Assembly (NCBI RefSeq): GCF_001307195.1
Contig: NZ_CP012808.1
Span: 434,001-498,000 of the forward strand
From: Acinetobacter equi
GTDB lineage: Bacteria; Pseudomonadota; Gammaproteobacteria; Pseudomonadales; Moraxellaceae
DNA: 64,000 nucleotides
Reading direction: 5' to 3'
A program made the position numbers and the translations under genes. Below, one piece after another: positions 18,996-27,410 of this stretch. The notes under the pieces are model-generated. The model did no database searches. It saw nothing but the letters and a program-made list of their open reading frames with translations, and was not told the DNA's origin. The first letter of the stretch is position 1. The number at the start of each line of letters is the position of its first letter.

Positions 18996-19973
18996 TTACC
19001 ACTGAAATCCCACAGAAATAGAACCACTAAAGCTACTTTGTGAATCTGTTCCTGCACCTACTTTATAAATATATTTATGATTTGTTGTAATTCCACTTAG
19101 CCCAACAGCAATCGCATTTTCTCCCCTATGCGTACTCTCTTTTGATGCCTGTGCTAAATAACCTAAAGCTATAGCACTTGTAGCTGTTGCTGTTGCTGTT
19201 GCTGAAGTACCAAATGCAATACTATTAACACCTGATGAAATACTTGAAGTTCCAATAGCCGTAGCATAATTACCTGATGCTTGTGCACCTGTTGTATTAT
19301 AACTTGTACTTGTCCCCTCACTTCCACCAAAAGCGATTGAGTTAATTCCACTTGCTATAGCAGAATGTCCAATTGCAACAGCTCTACTCGCAACTGCCGC
19401 GCTTACTGAACCAAGTGCTAAAGAAAATGCACCATTCGTTACAGAATCACGCCCTAACACAATTGACCCAGACCCTGATCCAGTAGAACGATTTCCAATA
19501 ACAACAACACTATCACCCGCAATAGTTTTAGAATTCATACCAACAATAATGGCACTACCAGTTGTCGCGATTGATTTAGAACCTACAACAACGCTAGAAA
19601 TTGAGGAAGAAGATGCATTTCCAATAACGACAGAATCTCCGCCACTCAATCCAGTATCTATGGGATTATTCGCATTATTCCAGTCAACGAAATTTGCATT
19701 TCCATCTACTGTTGATGAACCTGATGTAACTATTGCATTACCAGTTCCTGTAGTTGTAATGGTTCTCACGGCAAAAATAGACTGTGTGCACAATAATATG
19801 GAACTTAATGTAAAAATAATTGATATATTTTTCACAAAGCATTTATTATTTTTATTAGATTTTTTTATCTCATTTTTTTTACATTTAGTTTTAGTCTTTC
19901 CTTTAGATAATTCAGATACAACAATCCATATACCTAAAGAAGCATGCCAAATGACTTTATAAATTTTATTCAT
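18996..19973 (-). CDS. Very short YadA-like trimeric autotransporter
   Basis: The product is 325 residues. It starts with an extended signal peptide region (MNKIYKVIWHASLGIWIVVS) typical of large trimeric autotransporters, then a basic linker and a hydrophobic core with cleavage after about A68. Residues 95-280 are YadA-head repeats of about 14 residues (for example INSIAFGG, GYATAIG-type, NSIAFGTSA). The last 45 residues (GENAIAVGLSG, then GSISVGFQW) match only the end of a YadA anchor, which normally has a helix plus four strands. No coiled-coil stalk is present. The start is an ATG with AGGGG upstream. It may be a natural mini-adhesin or the product of an internal deletion. Export competence is uncertain. 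Confidence 0.8.
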   Translation of the reverse strand: MNKIYKVIWHASLGIWIVVSELSKGKTKTKCKKNEIKKSNKNNKCFVKNISIIFTLSSILLCTQSIFAVRTITTTGTGNAIVTSGSSTVDGNANFVDWNNANNPIDTGLSGGDSVVIGNASSSSISSVVVGSKSIATTGSAIIVGMNSKTIAGDSVVVIGNRSTGSGSGSIVLGRDSVTNGAFSLALGSVSAAVASRAVAIGHSAIASGINSIAFGGSEGTSTSYNTTGAQASGNYATAIGTSSISSGVNSIAFGTSATATATATSAIALGYLAQASKESTHRGENAIAVGLSGITTNHKYIYKVGAGTDSQSSFSGSISVGFQW

Positions 19974-20358
19974 GATTTACCCCTTTTTATTTTTATACAA
20001 ATAAAAAATAATTTTTCTAGTTATATTTCACCCAATGATATTATTTTAATTAAAAATTAATCTATTTTTTATTTTTAATAACTTAACAAATAAGCTATAT
20101 TTGATTTAAATAATACTACAACAGTTTATTTTTTATTAAAATACATATGTTTCAAAAAATTTATAGCCACATATTAAAATAAAAATATATAAAAATTCAA
20201 ATGAATCCAGTTACTTTTATATTTGCATTTTTTTAGCTTTTAAAAGTCAATTCTCAATATTTTTTGATATAGAATATAAAATATTCAACATGAATAGATA
20301 TGAAATTTATTCTATATTTCATATACTCAAAGGAACAACATTGAAAAGAAGGAATTTT
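19974..20358. other. AT-rich divergent intergenic region
   Basis: About 385 bases separate the autotransporter from a lipoprotein gene transcribed the other way. It is extremely AT-rich and probably contains both promoters, but no box pair stands out above background. Confidence 0.4.
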
Positions 20359-20748
20359 ATGAAACTTCACACACTTATATTCACTTCATTGATTGGTTTT
20401 ACACTTTCTGCTTGTACATCAACACCAACTGTCCAACACTTAGATGCCGGTGTTTTACAAGAAATTCATAATTTAGATGTTTATCCTGAAACAGCGAATA
20501 ATAAAGCGCGTTTAAACAAATTAAATGATAAATGTGTTATTGAATTTACAGGGCAAATGGGGAATGGAAAGGTTGTAGAGCAATGGGCATTTAAAGGCTT
20601 AACTTTATTTTCTGCAGGTTCAGCACTCTTCTCACCAGATGGTACTAGTACCGCACAAAAATTTGATCTCTATGACAAAAACACTCAAAAAAACTTCTTA
20701 GCATTACGAAAGAATTTTGCTAAAGAAGCATTAGAACAGTGTAACTAA
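20359..20748 (+). CDS. Small lipoprotein of unknown function
   Basis: I chose the ATG at 20359 because AAGAAGGA lies just upstream. The 129-residue product has a signal peptide ending L-S-A-C at about residue 18, so it is a predicted lipoprotein. The mature part has two further Cys (in NDKCVIEF and at the C-terminal EQCN), which could form a disulfide. It contains GKVVEQWAFKGLTLFSAG. I do not recognise the family. A perfect 19-bp hairpin follows. Confidence 0.7.
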   Translation: MKLHTLIFTSLIGFTLSACTSTPTVQHLDAGVLQEIHNLDVYPETANNKARLNKLNDKCVIEFTGQMGNGKVVEQWAFKGLTLFSAGSALFSPDGTSTAQKFDLYDKNTQKNFLALRKNFAKEALEQCN

Positions 20749-20750
20749 AA

Positions 20751-20790
20751 ATTTTAAGGGTATTTAAATAAATTTAAATACCCTTAAAAT
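20751..20790. terminator. Perfect 19-bp inverted repeat, 2-nt loop
   Basis: ATTTTAAGGGTATTTAAAT (20751-20769) is followed after two bases by its exact reverse complement (20772-20790). It starts 3 nt after the lipoprotein stop and probably acts as a terminator or 3' end, although it is AT-rich and lacks a long T run. Confidence 0.6.
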
Positions 20791-21030
20791 AATATACAAA
20801 AAATTCTGAATAATAATCTAAAACATCCTATATTCTTAATAAAAATACATTCACATTAATTAAATTTACACACACATATTTATTGTTTCTTCGTGATTAT
20901 ATATTGTTGATATTTCTTATAAAATACTATTTATTTTAATTCTTATCTTTAAAATAAAATTAGACTTACAAAAAAATGCAAGTCTAAATTAATCTAATTA
21001 AAGTAAAAAGGAAATTTTAAAATAAAAAAT

Positions 21031-21240
21031 ATGAAGCTTATTCTTATCATATCAACATTATTTGCTACAACAACTCTCTTTGCTAATACTTCATCTAAAA
21101 CAAATGAGATCAAACCCAATATGGTGGTAACAAAAAATACAAGTGAATCTAAAACAAAAGCATCACCGACAGAAAGTAATCTATCTCAATCAACATTAAA
21201 TGATAAGAAAAAACCAACAAAACCTGTTGAAAAAAAATAA
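21031..21240 (+). CDS. Small secreted protein, unknown function
   Basis: The product is 69 residues with a clear signal peptide (MKLILIISTLFATTTLFA, cleaved before NTSS). The mature part of about 51 residues is Lys/Ser/Thr/Pro-rich and probably disordered, ending KKPTKPVEKK. No family is recognised. The Shine-Dalgarno-like AAGGAAA lies rather far upstream. A strong terminator follows directly, which supports a real transcript. Confidence 0.5.
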   Translation: MKLILIISTLFATTTLFANTSSKTNEIKPNMVVTKNTSESKTKASPTESNLSQSTLNDKKKPTKPVEKK

Positions 21241-21249
21241 TCTTTTCCA

Positions 21250-21280
21250 ATACTTCAGCCCTAAATTTGGGCTGAAGTAT
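21250..21280 (+). terminator. Terminator after the small secreted protein
   Basis: ATACTTCAGCCC pairs perfectly with GGGCTGAAGTAT across a 7-nt loop, then TTTATTTCTT follows. Confidence 0.8.
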
Positions 21281-21376
21281 TTATTTCTTCATAATTTTTA
21301 GATTTTTTTACATACCTATTTAAAGACTCATATATACTCAGACTAAAATATATAAATTCGAGGAGCTCAAAACACT

Positions 21377-21787
21377 ATGAGTAAAATAAAATTAATCATA
21401 TGTCTCAGTTTAATGAGCCTAAGCACGGTCTTATGGGCTGAAACAATAACTCAAGAAGATTCTAGCGGTTTAATTTCACCTTATGGGCAAAACCCAAATA
21501 TTTTCCATGTTTTTGCATATAAAACTCAAGAAGGTATTAAAAATACAGCAAATCGTGTTGGTTCAGCTACAGAACGTGGATTTAATAAATTAAAACCTAA
21601 AGCAAAACAAGCTGAAGAAGGTATTGAACGTACAGCTCAAGCAGCGGGACAAAAAATAACAGATGCAAAAAATGCTGTTTTAGGTGACCCTGCCGATGGT
21701 CCTGCACCCATTGTTCAACAACCATTAGAACAAAGTTCTAAGCAAAATAATTCAACCAGTCAGACCTACCCAATTTCAGATTTATAA
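21377..21787 (+). CDS. Secreted amphipathic-helix protein, unknown function
   Basis: The product is 136 residues with a signal peptide ending V-L-W-A at about residue 21. The mature part has a predicted long helix (QEGIKNTANRVGSATERGFN, then KAKQAEEGIERTAQAAGQKI) with spaced Ala/Gly/Lys, reminiscent of LEA or apolipoprotein-like sequences, and a Pro/Gln-rich tail. GAGGAG precedes the start. It has its own terminator. Function is not known to me. Confidence 0.6.
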   Translation: MSKIKLIICLSLMSLSTVLWAETITQEDSSGLISPYGQNPNIFHVFAYKTQEGIKNTANRVGSATERGFNKLKPKAKQAEEGIERTAQAAGQKITDAKNAVLGDPADGPAPIVQQPLEQSSKQNNSTSQTYPISDL

Positions 21788-21792
21788 TTCTT

Positions 21793-21820
21793 TAAAAGCC
21801 CTTTATTTGGGCTTTTATTT
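21793..21820 (+). terminator. Bidirectional terminator
   Basis: AAAAGCCC, a TTTATTT loop and GGGCTTTT form the stem, followed by ATTTTTT. It lies between two convergent genes. Confidence 0.8.
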
Positions 21821-21834
21821 TTTAATTTACAAAC

Positions 21835-22788
21835 CTAATTTACCTGACGAATAACCTGCCCCTGTTGATATGCCAATGTATTTTCTATCAATTGATTCAC
21901 TATTCGTTGTCTTGCATCCACACTTCCCCAAGCACTATGTGGGGTGATAATCAAGTTAGGAATATTATTATTTAAAAGTACATTGCCATTTTTAGGTGGT
22001 TCAACAGTCAGTACATCCGTTGCTGCACCAGAAATTTTCTGCTTAATTAAAGCCTCTGCAAGTGCAGCTTCATTTACAACTCCACCACGTGCACAGTTAA
22101 TTAAAAATGCTGTTTTTTTCATTAATGCGAATTCATTTTGCGCAATTAAATCACGAGTTTCTTCTGTCAAAGGACAATGTAAAGTTAGAAAATCAACTTG
22201 TGGTAATAACTCTGCCAAATGAATACGTGCTGAATGTAACGGTCTATTCGGTAATTGTGCAACTAAAACATTCATACCAAAAGCCTCAGCTAATTTTGCT
22301 ACTGCTTTTCCTAACTCACCAAATCCAATAATCCCTAAAGTCTTTCCTGCTAATTCAATAATTGGATAATTTAACAAGCAAAATTGTGTTGCATTATTCC
22401 ATTTCCCTTGTTGAACGGCGCGATCATACTCTCTAAAAGATGTCGCCAAATTCAGCATCAACATGAACGTATGTTGCGCTACAGCGGCTGTCCCATACGC
22501 CTGACAATTACATACAACAATGCCCTGTTTCTTTGCTTGAACTAAATCAATATTATTGGTGCCTGTTGCTGAAATTAAAATCAGCTTTAAATTGGAACAT
22601 TGCTGCATAATTTCTGCAGATACAATAACCTTATTGGTAATAATGACATCTACATTCTGTACACGTTCTAATAATTCAGCAGAAGATGTTGCAGGATATA
22701 AAACAAGCTCATCGTAAATATTATGAAGCTGACTAAAATCTAGGTCGTTTTGATCTAATGAGGCATAATCTAAAAAAACAGCTTTCAT
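21835..22788 (-). CDS. D-2-hydroxyacid dehydrogenase (glycerate/hydroxypyruvate type)
   Basis: This 317-residue NAD(P)-dependent oxidoreductase interconverts 2-oxoacids and D-2-hydroxyacids. TLGIIGFGELGKAVAKLAEAF is the Rossmann glycine motif. NCARGGVVNEAAL holds the catalytic Arg, and NLIITPHSAWGS the catalytic His. GGAG lies 6 nt before the ATG. The closest characterised group is probably HprA (glycerate dehydrogenase), but formate or lactate dehydrogenase relatives cannot be excluded. It is monocistronic. Confidence 0.88.
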   Translation of the reverse strand: MKAVFLDYASLDQNDLDFSQLHNIYDELVLYPATSSAELLERVQNVDVIITNKVIVSAEIMQQCSNLKLILISATGTNNIDLVQAKKQGIVVCNCQAYGTAAVAQHTFMLMLNLATSFREYDRAVQQGKWNNATQFCLLNYPIIELAGKTLGIIGFGELGKAVAKLAEAFGMNVLVAQLPNRPLHSARIHLAELLPQVDFLTLHCPLTEETRDLIAQNEFALMKKTAFLINCARGGVVNEAALAEALIKQKISGAATDVLTVEPPKNGNVLLNNNIPNLIITPHSAWGSVDARQRIVNQLIENTLAYQQGQVIRQVN

Positions 22789-22929
22789 TCAGTACTCCAT
22801 ACTTTTTATATTCCAATTTTAAGTAATATTAATTACATTTTTCTACTTATCTATCAATATCTTTATAAACTATATATCTAAATTATTTAATGATTTCTCA
22901 TGAAAAAATTTAGATATATGACTTAAAGT

Positions 22930-24198
22930 TTAAGACTCAGGTTCATTAATAAATTTTGCAGTTTCAGGCATTTCTTCAACAAATGCATTCCCACCAAACT
23001 CATCACTGCTTAAATTTAAATTTTTATAGCTAATCGCAAAATAATCACTATATTTTTTAATGACTAATGGATGCATGCCCAAACCTAAATCTTCAGACTC
23101 TTTAAAGAGTTTCATTACATGACGATCATTCATTGCAACAATATAGCGTTCATCATTTAAGTAAATTTGAACTAAACCTGTATTTTTTGCATAAATTGGA
23201 ATAAGAAATTTATGATTTAATGCGATTGCATTTGATGCATAACTTTCTATTTTCTGGCTAATTACGTTAAAAACTAAACCATGCCCAAAATCATCTAGAA
23301 GTAAGTTTCTTATTTCTTGAGGTACATTAATTTGTAACCCTAACTTTTTTAAATCATTTTGATCTACTTGTTTATTGCTAAACAATGAGCGAATTAAACT
23401 TTGTTTAAGTTTGCTATCAAAAAAATTACCATCTACCTGAAAATCATTATTTTTAAGAATTTTCCCCAATGAATGACTATGTGTAGGCAATAAATTTTCA
23501 ATCACTTTTCGATAGTAAAATTTACTATTTTTCTTTACTTGACGTATTTTTTTATAAAAATATGTTTCATTAAATTCGTGCGTTAAAAAACTATTCAACA
23601 AATCTGAACTTGCTAAAATTGCAACAGCATCATGCCCAGTATGATGTAAATGCAATGTACGCAAATGAGGAATAATGTCTTTTATTTTTATATAGTGTGC
23701 AACATCTTCATCATAATAAGGATCATAAACAACTATATATTCGCGCTGCTTAGAAACATCCTCTAATTTTATTTTCATATCATGATTCACATCAGCATGA
23801 TAAAACATGTTGTAACGCAAATCTTCAACATCTTGAGGATTAATTGAAAACTGTGGAACCAAAGCAATAACACGCTGTAAATCTAATAAATTAGAATATT
23901 TTATTGCAGCATATCCCCCCATTGAACCACCATAGCCAATACGAGTTTTAAACGGCGCTAAATAATCTTGTATCGCAGCCATCATATTTTTCATAGAACT
24001 TTCAGGGAACCATGACTTCTCTTTCGGCATAATTCCAATCACATTATATTGAAATTTTTCTAGTGATTTTTCTGCATTAATTGTGAGACCTTTAGCACGT
24101 GTAATTAAATCACCAAAAGATACAATCAACTCTTTAGAAGAACCTTTTAAAAAAATAGTACGAATGTGTTCGTCTTCAAAAATTATATGTTTATCCAT
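22930..24198 (-). CDS. Alpha/beta-hydrolase-fold protein with a C-terminal extension
   Basis: The product is 422 residues. The N-terminal 210 residues look like an alpha/beta hydrolase: GYGGSMGGYAAIKYS is a nucleophile elbow with Ser at about residue 92, and HLHHTGHDAVAIL supplies a likely catalytic His. Asp would come from the VVYDPYYDEDVAHY region. The C-terminal 200 residues (from about LTHEFNETYFYKK) have no domain I know. No signal peptide is seen, so it is probably cytoplasmic. Similar folds occur near surface-polysaccharide genes, but none lie here. It is divergent from a broken methyltransferase gene. Confidence 0.65.
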   Translation of the reverse strand: MDKHIIFEDEHIRTIFLKGSSKELIVSFGDLITRAKGLTINAEKSLEKFQYNVIGIMPKEKSWFPESSMKNMMAAIQDYLAPFKTRIGYGGSMGGYAAIKYSNLLDLQRVIALVPQFSINPQDVEDLRYNMFYHADVNHDMKIKLEDVSKQREYIVVYDPYYDEDVAHYIKIKDIIPHLRTLHLHHTGHDAVAILASSDLLNSFLTHEFNETYFYKKIRQVKKNSKFYYRKVIENLLPTHSHSLGKILKNNDFQVDGNFFDSKLKQSLIRSLFSNKQVDQNDLKKLGLQINVPQEIRNLLLDDFGHGLVFNVISQKIESYASNAIALNHKFLIPIYAKNTGLVQIYLNDERYIVAMNDRHVMKLFKESEDLGLGMHPLVIKKYSDYFAISYKNLNLSSDEFGGNAFVEEMPETAKFINEPES

Positions 24199-24312
24199 TC
24201 CCTCACCAGAGCGAATTACGCTGAGTTACTATTATTAATCAGAAAATCATTCTCTAGATCAATTCACGAATATGTTAATGTATAAATGAATGGTCGTTTA
24301 AAAATCAAAAAT

Positions 24313-25091
24313 ATGACTCAATTTTTATCCCCATCTACACAAAAAGGTTTTAGTTCAAGTGCTGAACTTTATCAACAAGTGCAACCAAGTTATCCACAAA
24401 ATATTGTTTATTGGCTAAAAAACAGCTTAACTTGTCCCAAAAAAGTACCACCATTGATTTAGGGGCTGGAACTGGAAAGTTTATTCCCCTTATTCAACAA
24501 ATCACATCTGAAATCGTTGCTGTTGAACGTATTGGCGCTATGTTAGCACAACTTAAGAACTGCTATCCTAACATTCAAACTACGTAATCTTTTAGCCATA
24601 ATCTACCATTTTCTGTAAATTTTGCAGATGCAATATGTTGTGCTCAATCCTTTCACTGGTTTTCTAATCAAGAAACATTATTGGAATTACATCGTGTTTT
24701 AAAAAATGAGGGTTGGCTGATTTTAATTTGGAATCAACGTGATACTCAAATTGAATGGGTCAAAGCAATTGCTGATACGATTCAACCTTTTGAAGGTAAT
24801 ACGCCTCGTTATCACAATCAAAAATGGCAAAATATATTTCAAGAACAAAATCTTTTTAAATTAAAACATCAAATCACTTTTCCATTTTTTCATCAAGGTA
24901 CTGTTGAAAATGTCATTTTTAATCGACTTCTCTCTACAAGTTTTATTACAACAATGCCTAAAAGCCAACAGAATGAATTGAAACAAAAGTTTGAAAAAAT
25001 TTTACGTGACTATGTACATAAAACAGCGCAAGATAAAATAAGCTTTCCATACATCACACATGTATACGCATTTCAGAAAACGGCAAATTAG
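24313..25091 (+). pseudogene. Class I SAM methyltransferase, frameshifted and truncated by a stop
   Basis: An ATG at 24313 begins MTQFLSPSTQKGFSSSAELY, the usual start of small-molecule SAM methyltransferases. After an A6 run (24439-24444) the frame is lost and a TAG follows at 24460. The next frame continues with TTIDLGAGTGKFIPLIQQ (SAM motif I) and then hits a TAA at 24585-24587. It resumes in the same frame with ADAICCAQSFHWFSNQETL and LHRVLKNEGWLILIWNQRDT. One frameshift and one nonsense codon make it non-functional. The intact C-terminal 136 codons are unlikely to be active, because they lack the cofactor site. Confidence 0.85.
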
Positions 25092-25101
25092 TTAGGATAA
25101 G

Positions 25102-25659
25102 ATGATGCCCAATTTCAATTCTCAGATCATCACAATAACGTTATTAAGTTCTACTTTATTTCTGAGCGCCTGCAATCAAAAATCGAATGAAAACTCCAAT
25201 GAAATTTCTGCAACAGATCAAGTAATACAGGAGTTATCTTCTCAACCGATTAAACCTTTTGAGAAAACGGCAAATGATCTTCATGATATTCAATTATTAA
25301 TAGATTACGATGCTCGATATACTGCAGTAAGTGAAGAGCTTGAAGATGAGTTGGCAAAAATGAAAGATGCTGGAACACTGACAGCAGAATTTGCCTATGA
25401 CCGCAAACATGACAGTATTCTTTCAGCATTAGAAATGTTAAAACACCTTGATTTAAAAACTCAACAAGGTCGATATATTCAAGGTCTACTTGCAACATAT
25501 TGGGAAAAACAACAAGAATTACTTGAAATACAAAAAGCATATGCAAATCAATCTGCAAACATTACGATTGATCAAGGTGATGCAATTCAAAGTGATCTTC
25601 AAGCACAAGAACAACTTGAATATTGGCGTAATCAATATCCTGAATTAACGACGAAATAA
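25102..25659 (+). CDS. Lipoprotein of unknown function
   Basis: The product is 185 residues with a signal peptide ending L-S-A-C at about residue 24, so it is a predicted lipoprotein. AGGATAAG precedes two consecutive ATG codons (25102, 25105); either may be used. The mature protein is mostly helical and acidic (VSEELEDELAKMKDAGTL, LEMLKHLDLKTQQGRYIQGL), suggesting a helical bundle. It starts 10 nt after the broken methyltransferase and may have shared its transcript. Confidence 0.72.
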   Translation: MMPNFNSQIITITLLSSTLFLSACNQKSNENSNEISATDQVIQELSSQPIKPFEKTANDLHDIQLLIDYDARYTAVSEELEDELAKMKDAGTLTAEFAYDRKHDSILSALEMLKHLDLKTQQGRYIQGLLATYWEKQQELLEIQKAYANQSANITIDQGDAIQSDLQAQEQLEYWRNQYPELTTK

Positions 25660-25690
25660 TTATTTAATGCATCTTAAATTAGCATTTAAA

Positions 25691-25716
25691 AAGGAATCTT
25701 AAGATTCCTTTTTTAT
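25691..25716. terminator. Palindromic terminator between convergent genes
   Basis: AAGGAATCTTAAGATTCCTT is a perfect 20-nt palindrome followed by TTTT on the plus strand and preceded by A-rich DNA, so it can serve both directions. Confidence 0.75.
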
Positions 25717-26123
25717 TTTGGAAAGCCTTCAAACTGAGGTAAATCATCATAAATAACATCCCATTCAGCCTTTGAAGTCACAAATAAATGCTGAGTAGGT
25801 TTATGTTCCAACGGCGTATCTAAAGTGCCAATTCTTAAACGATAAAATTCAGGTGTTGCAGCCTTTGTACTTAAAATTGGCGATCCACAATTTCCACAAA
25901 AGTAGCGTACTGTTGACTCACTTGACTGATATTGCTTTAAAAACTTCTCACCTTTTGTAAATTTAAATGCTGATTTTGCTATAGGCGCATTTGTTGCAAA
26001 GGCAGTTCCATTCGCTTTACGACATTTTTGACAATGGCATTGCACAATCATTCCAATTTCACCATCAATTTGATACTGAATTTCTCCGCACAAACAACTT
26101 CCTGTGTATTGATGCTCTGCCAT
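25713..26123 (-). CDS. GFA-family (CENP-V/GFA domain) protein
   Basis: This 136-residue single-domain protein has the zinc-ligand cysteines of the family: GSCLCGEIQYQ at the N terminus, CHCQKCRKANGTAF at about 30-43, and YFCGNCGSPI at about 74-83. Members were named after a glutathione-dependent formaldehyde-activating enzyme, but most have no proven reaction, and I infer none here. Length and motif order are normal. It stands alone. Confidence 0.88.
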   Translation of the reverse strand: MAEHQYTGSCLCGEIQYQIDGEIGMIVQCHCQKCRKANGTAFATNAPIAKSAFKFTKGEKFLKQYQSSESTVRYFCGNCGSPILSTKAATPEFYRLRIGTLDTPLEHKPTQHLFVTSKAEWDVIYDDLPQFEGFPK

Positions 26124-26197
26124 TATTATTCTCAGTTCATTATAAATTTTAACCTTAGCATAAGATCAGCATAGCGTTCTTTACATTTAGTTAAATC

Positions 26198-27403
26198 TTA
26201 AAATGAAGATGTACTCAGAATATAATGAACGCCCTCACCCGCTGCACGTCCTGTTGCAAAACAAGCTGTCAATAAATAACCACCTGTTGGTGCATCCCAA
26301 TCGAGCATTTCACCACAAGCAAAAAGAGCAGAATTAGACTTTAATTGTAAATGTTCAGTTAAATACTCACGGCGAATACCACCAGCACAACTAATTGCTT
26401 CCTCAATGGGTCTAAAGCCAATTAAATCAATATGAAGATTTTTAATTTGCTGTGCTAACTGTTCAGGTTCATGCCAAATATTTTTATCGACCAATTCACG
26501 TACTAAATTCGCTTTTGCTACATCTAAGCCCGCTTTACGCCAAACATTACTTAAAGATTGCTTTTTGCTTGGCTTTAATTTAGTCGTGAGTTGCTCAACA
26601 CTTTGGTCCGGCAATAAATCTAAAGATAAACAAGGTGTTTGATGATTCTTCATTTGTTGACGTAAAGCACGCCCTTGCTTATAAACCAAGCCACTTTCTA
26701 AACCATAATGTGTAATCACAATATCACCCATGGTTTTGACAGAATCACCCACCCATGCTTCTACACGTTTTAATGGTTCACCAAAGACAGGTTGCATAAA
26801 CTTGGACCAAACACGTTCTACACCTGCATTACTGGCTTGAAATGGCTCTATTTCTTCACGATTCAACCATTGTTGCCATGCACCATCACTCCCTAACTTA
26901 GACCATGAAATAGCACCGCAAGCTAAAATAATCGCATCAAAATTTAATTCTTCTGTTTCATTACTTTGTAAATTTTGAACTTTTATTTGCTGTCCTTGCA
27001 CATCTAAAATTTGATGTCGGTAATGAAACTGCACCTTAGCTTCAGCTAAACGCTTTAACCAAGCTCGTAATAATGGTGCTGCTTTCATTTCTATAGGAAA
27101 AACTCGCCCAGAAGAACCAATATAAGATTCTATTCCCAAGCCTTTCATCCATGATTGAATCCACGTTGCATCCCATTGCTGAACCCAAGGTGTTAACCAA
27201 TCCACTTGATCATAACGCTGTACAAAAGTATCGACAGGTTCTGCATGTGAGATATTCAAACCTGTTTTTCCAGCCATTAAAAACTTACGTGCTGCTGAAG
27301 GCTTTTGTTCATATACATGAATATCATAATCAAATTGGCTTAATACCTCTGCTGCCATTAAACCAGCAGGTCCAGCACCAATAATTGCAATACGTTTCAT
27401 CAT
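26198..27403 (-). CDS. HI0933/YhiN-family flavoprotein
   Basis: This FAD-binding oxidoreductase has about 401 residues. It begins MMKRIAIIGAGPAGLMAAEVL, the dinucleotide-binding motif; I prefer this start to an upstream non-ATG one because it lies 7 nt after the methyltransferase stop. GKTGLNISHAEP, and near the end CAGGIRREYL and FACGEMLDWDAPTGGYLL, are diagnostic for the HI0933 (YhiN/BaiN-like) group, whose substrate is unknown in most bacteria. It is the second gene of a two-gene operon. Confidence 0.88.
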   Translation of the reverse strand: MMKRIAIIGAGPAGLMAAEVLSQFDYDIHVYEQKPSAARKFLMAGKTGLNISHAEPVDTFVQRYDQVDWLTPWVQQWDATWIQSWMKGLGIESYIGSSGRVFPIEMKAAPLLRAWLKRLAEAKVQFHYRHQILDVQGQQIKVQNLQSNETEELNFDAIILACGAISWSKLGSDGAWQQWLNREEIEPFQASNAGVERVWSKFMQPVFGEPLKRVEAWVGDSVKTMGDIVITHYGLESGLVYKQGRALRQQMKNHQTPCLSLDLLPDQSVEQLTTKLKPSKKQSLSNVWRKAGLDVAKANLVRELVDKNIWHEPEQLAQQIKNLHIDLIGFRPIEEAISCAGGIRREYLTEHLQLKSNSALFACGEMLDWDAPTGGYLLTACFATGRAAGEGVHYILSTSSF

Positions 27404-27410
27404 CTTATTT

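Noticed and set aside
19549..19962. 137-codon plus-strand ORF opposite the autotransporter
   Set aside because: It is antisense to repetitive head-repeat coding DNA; codon composition matches a shadow.
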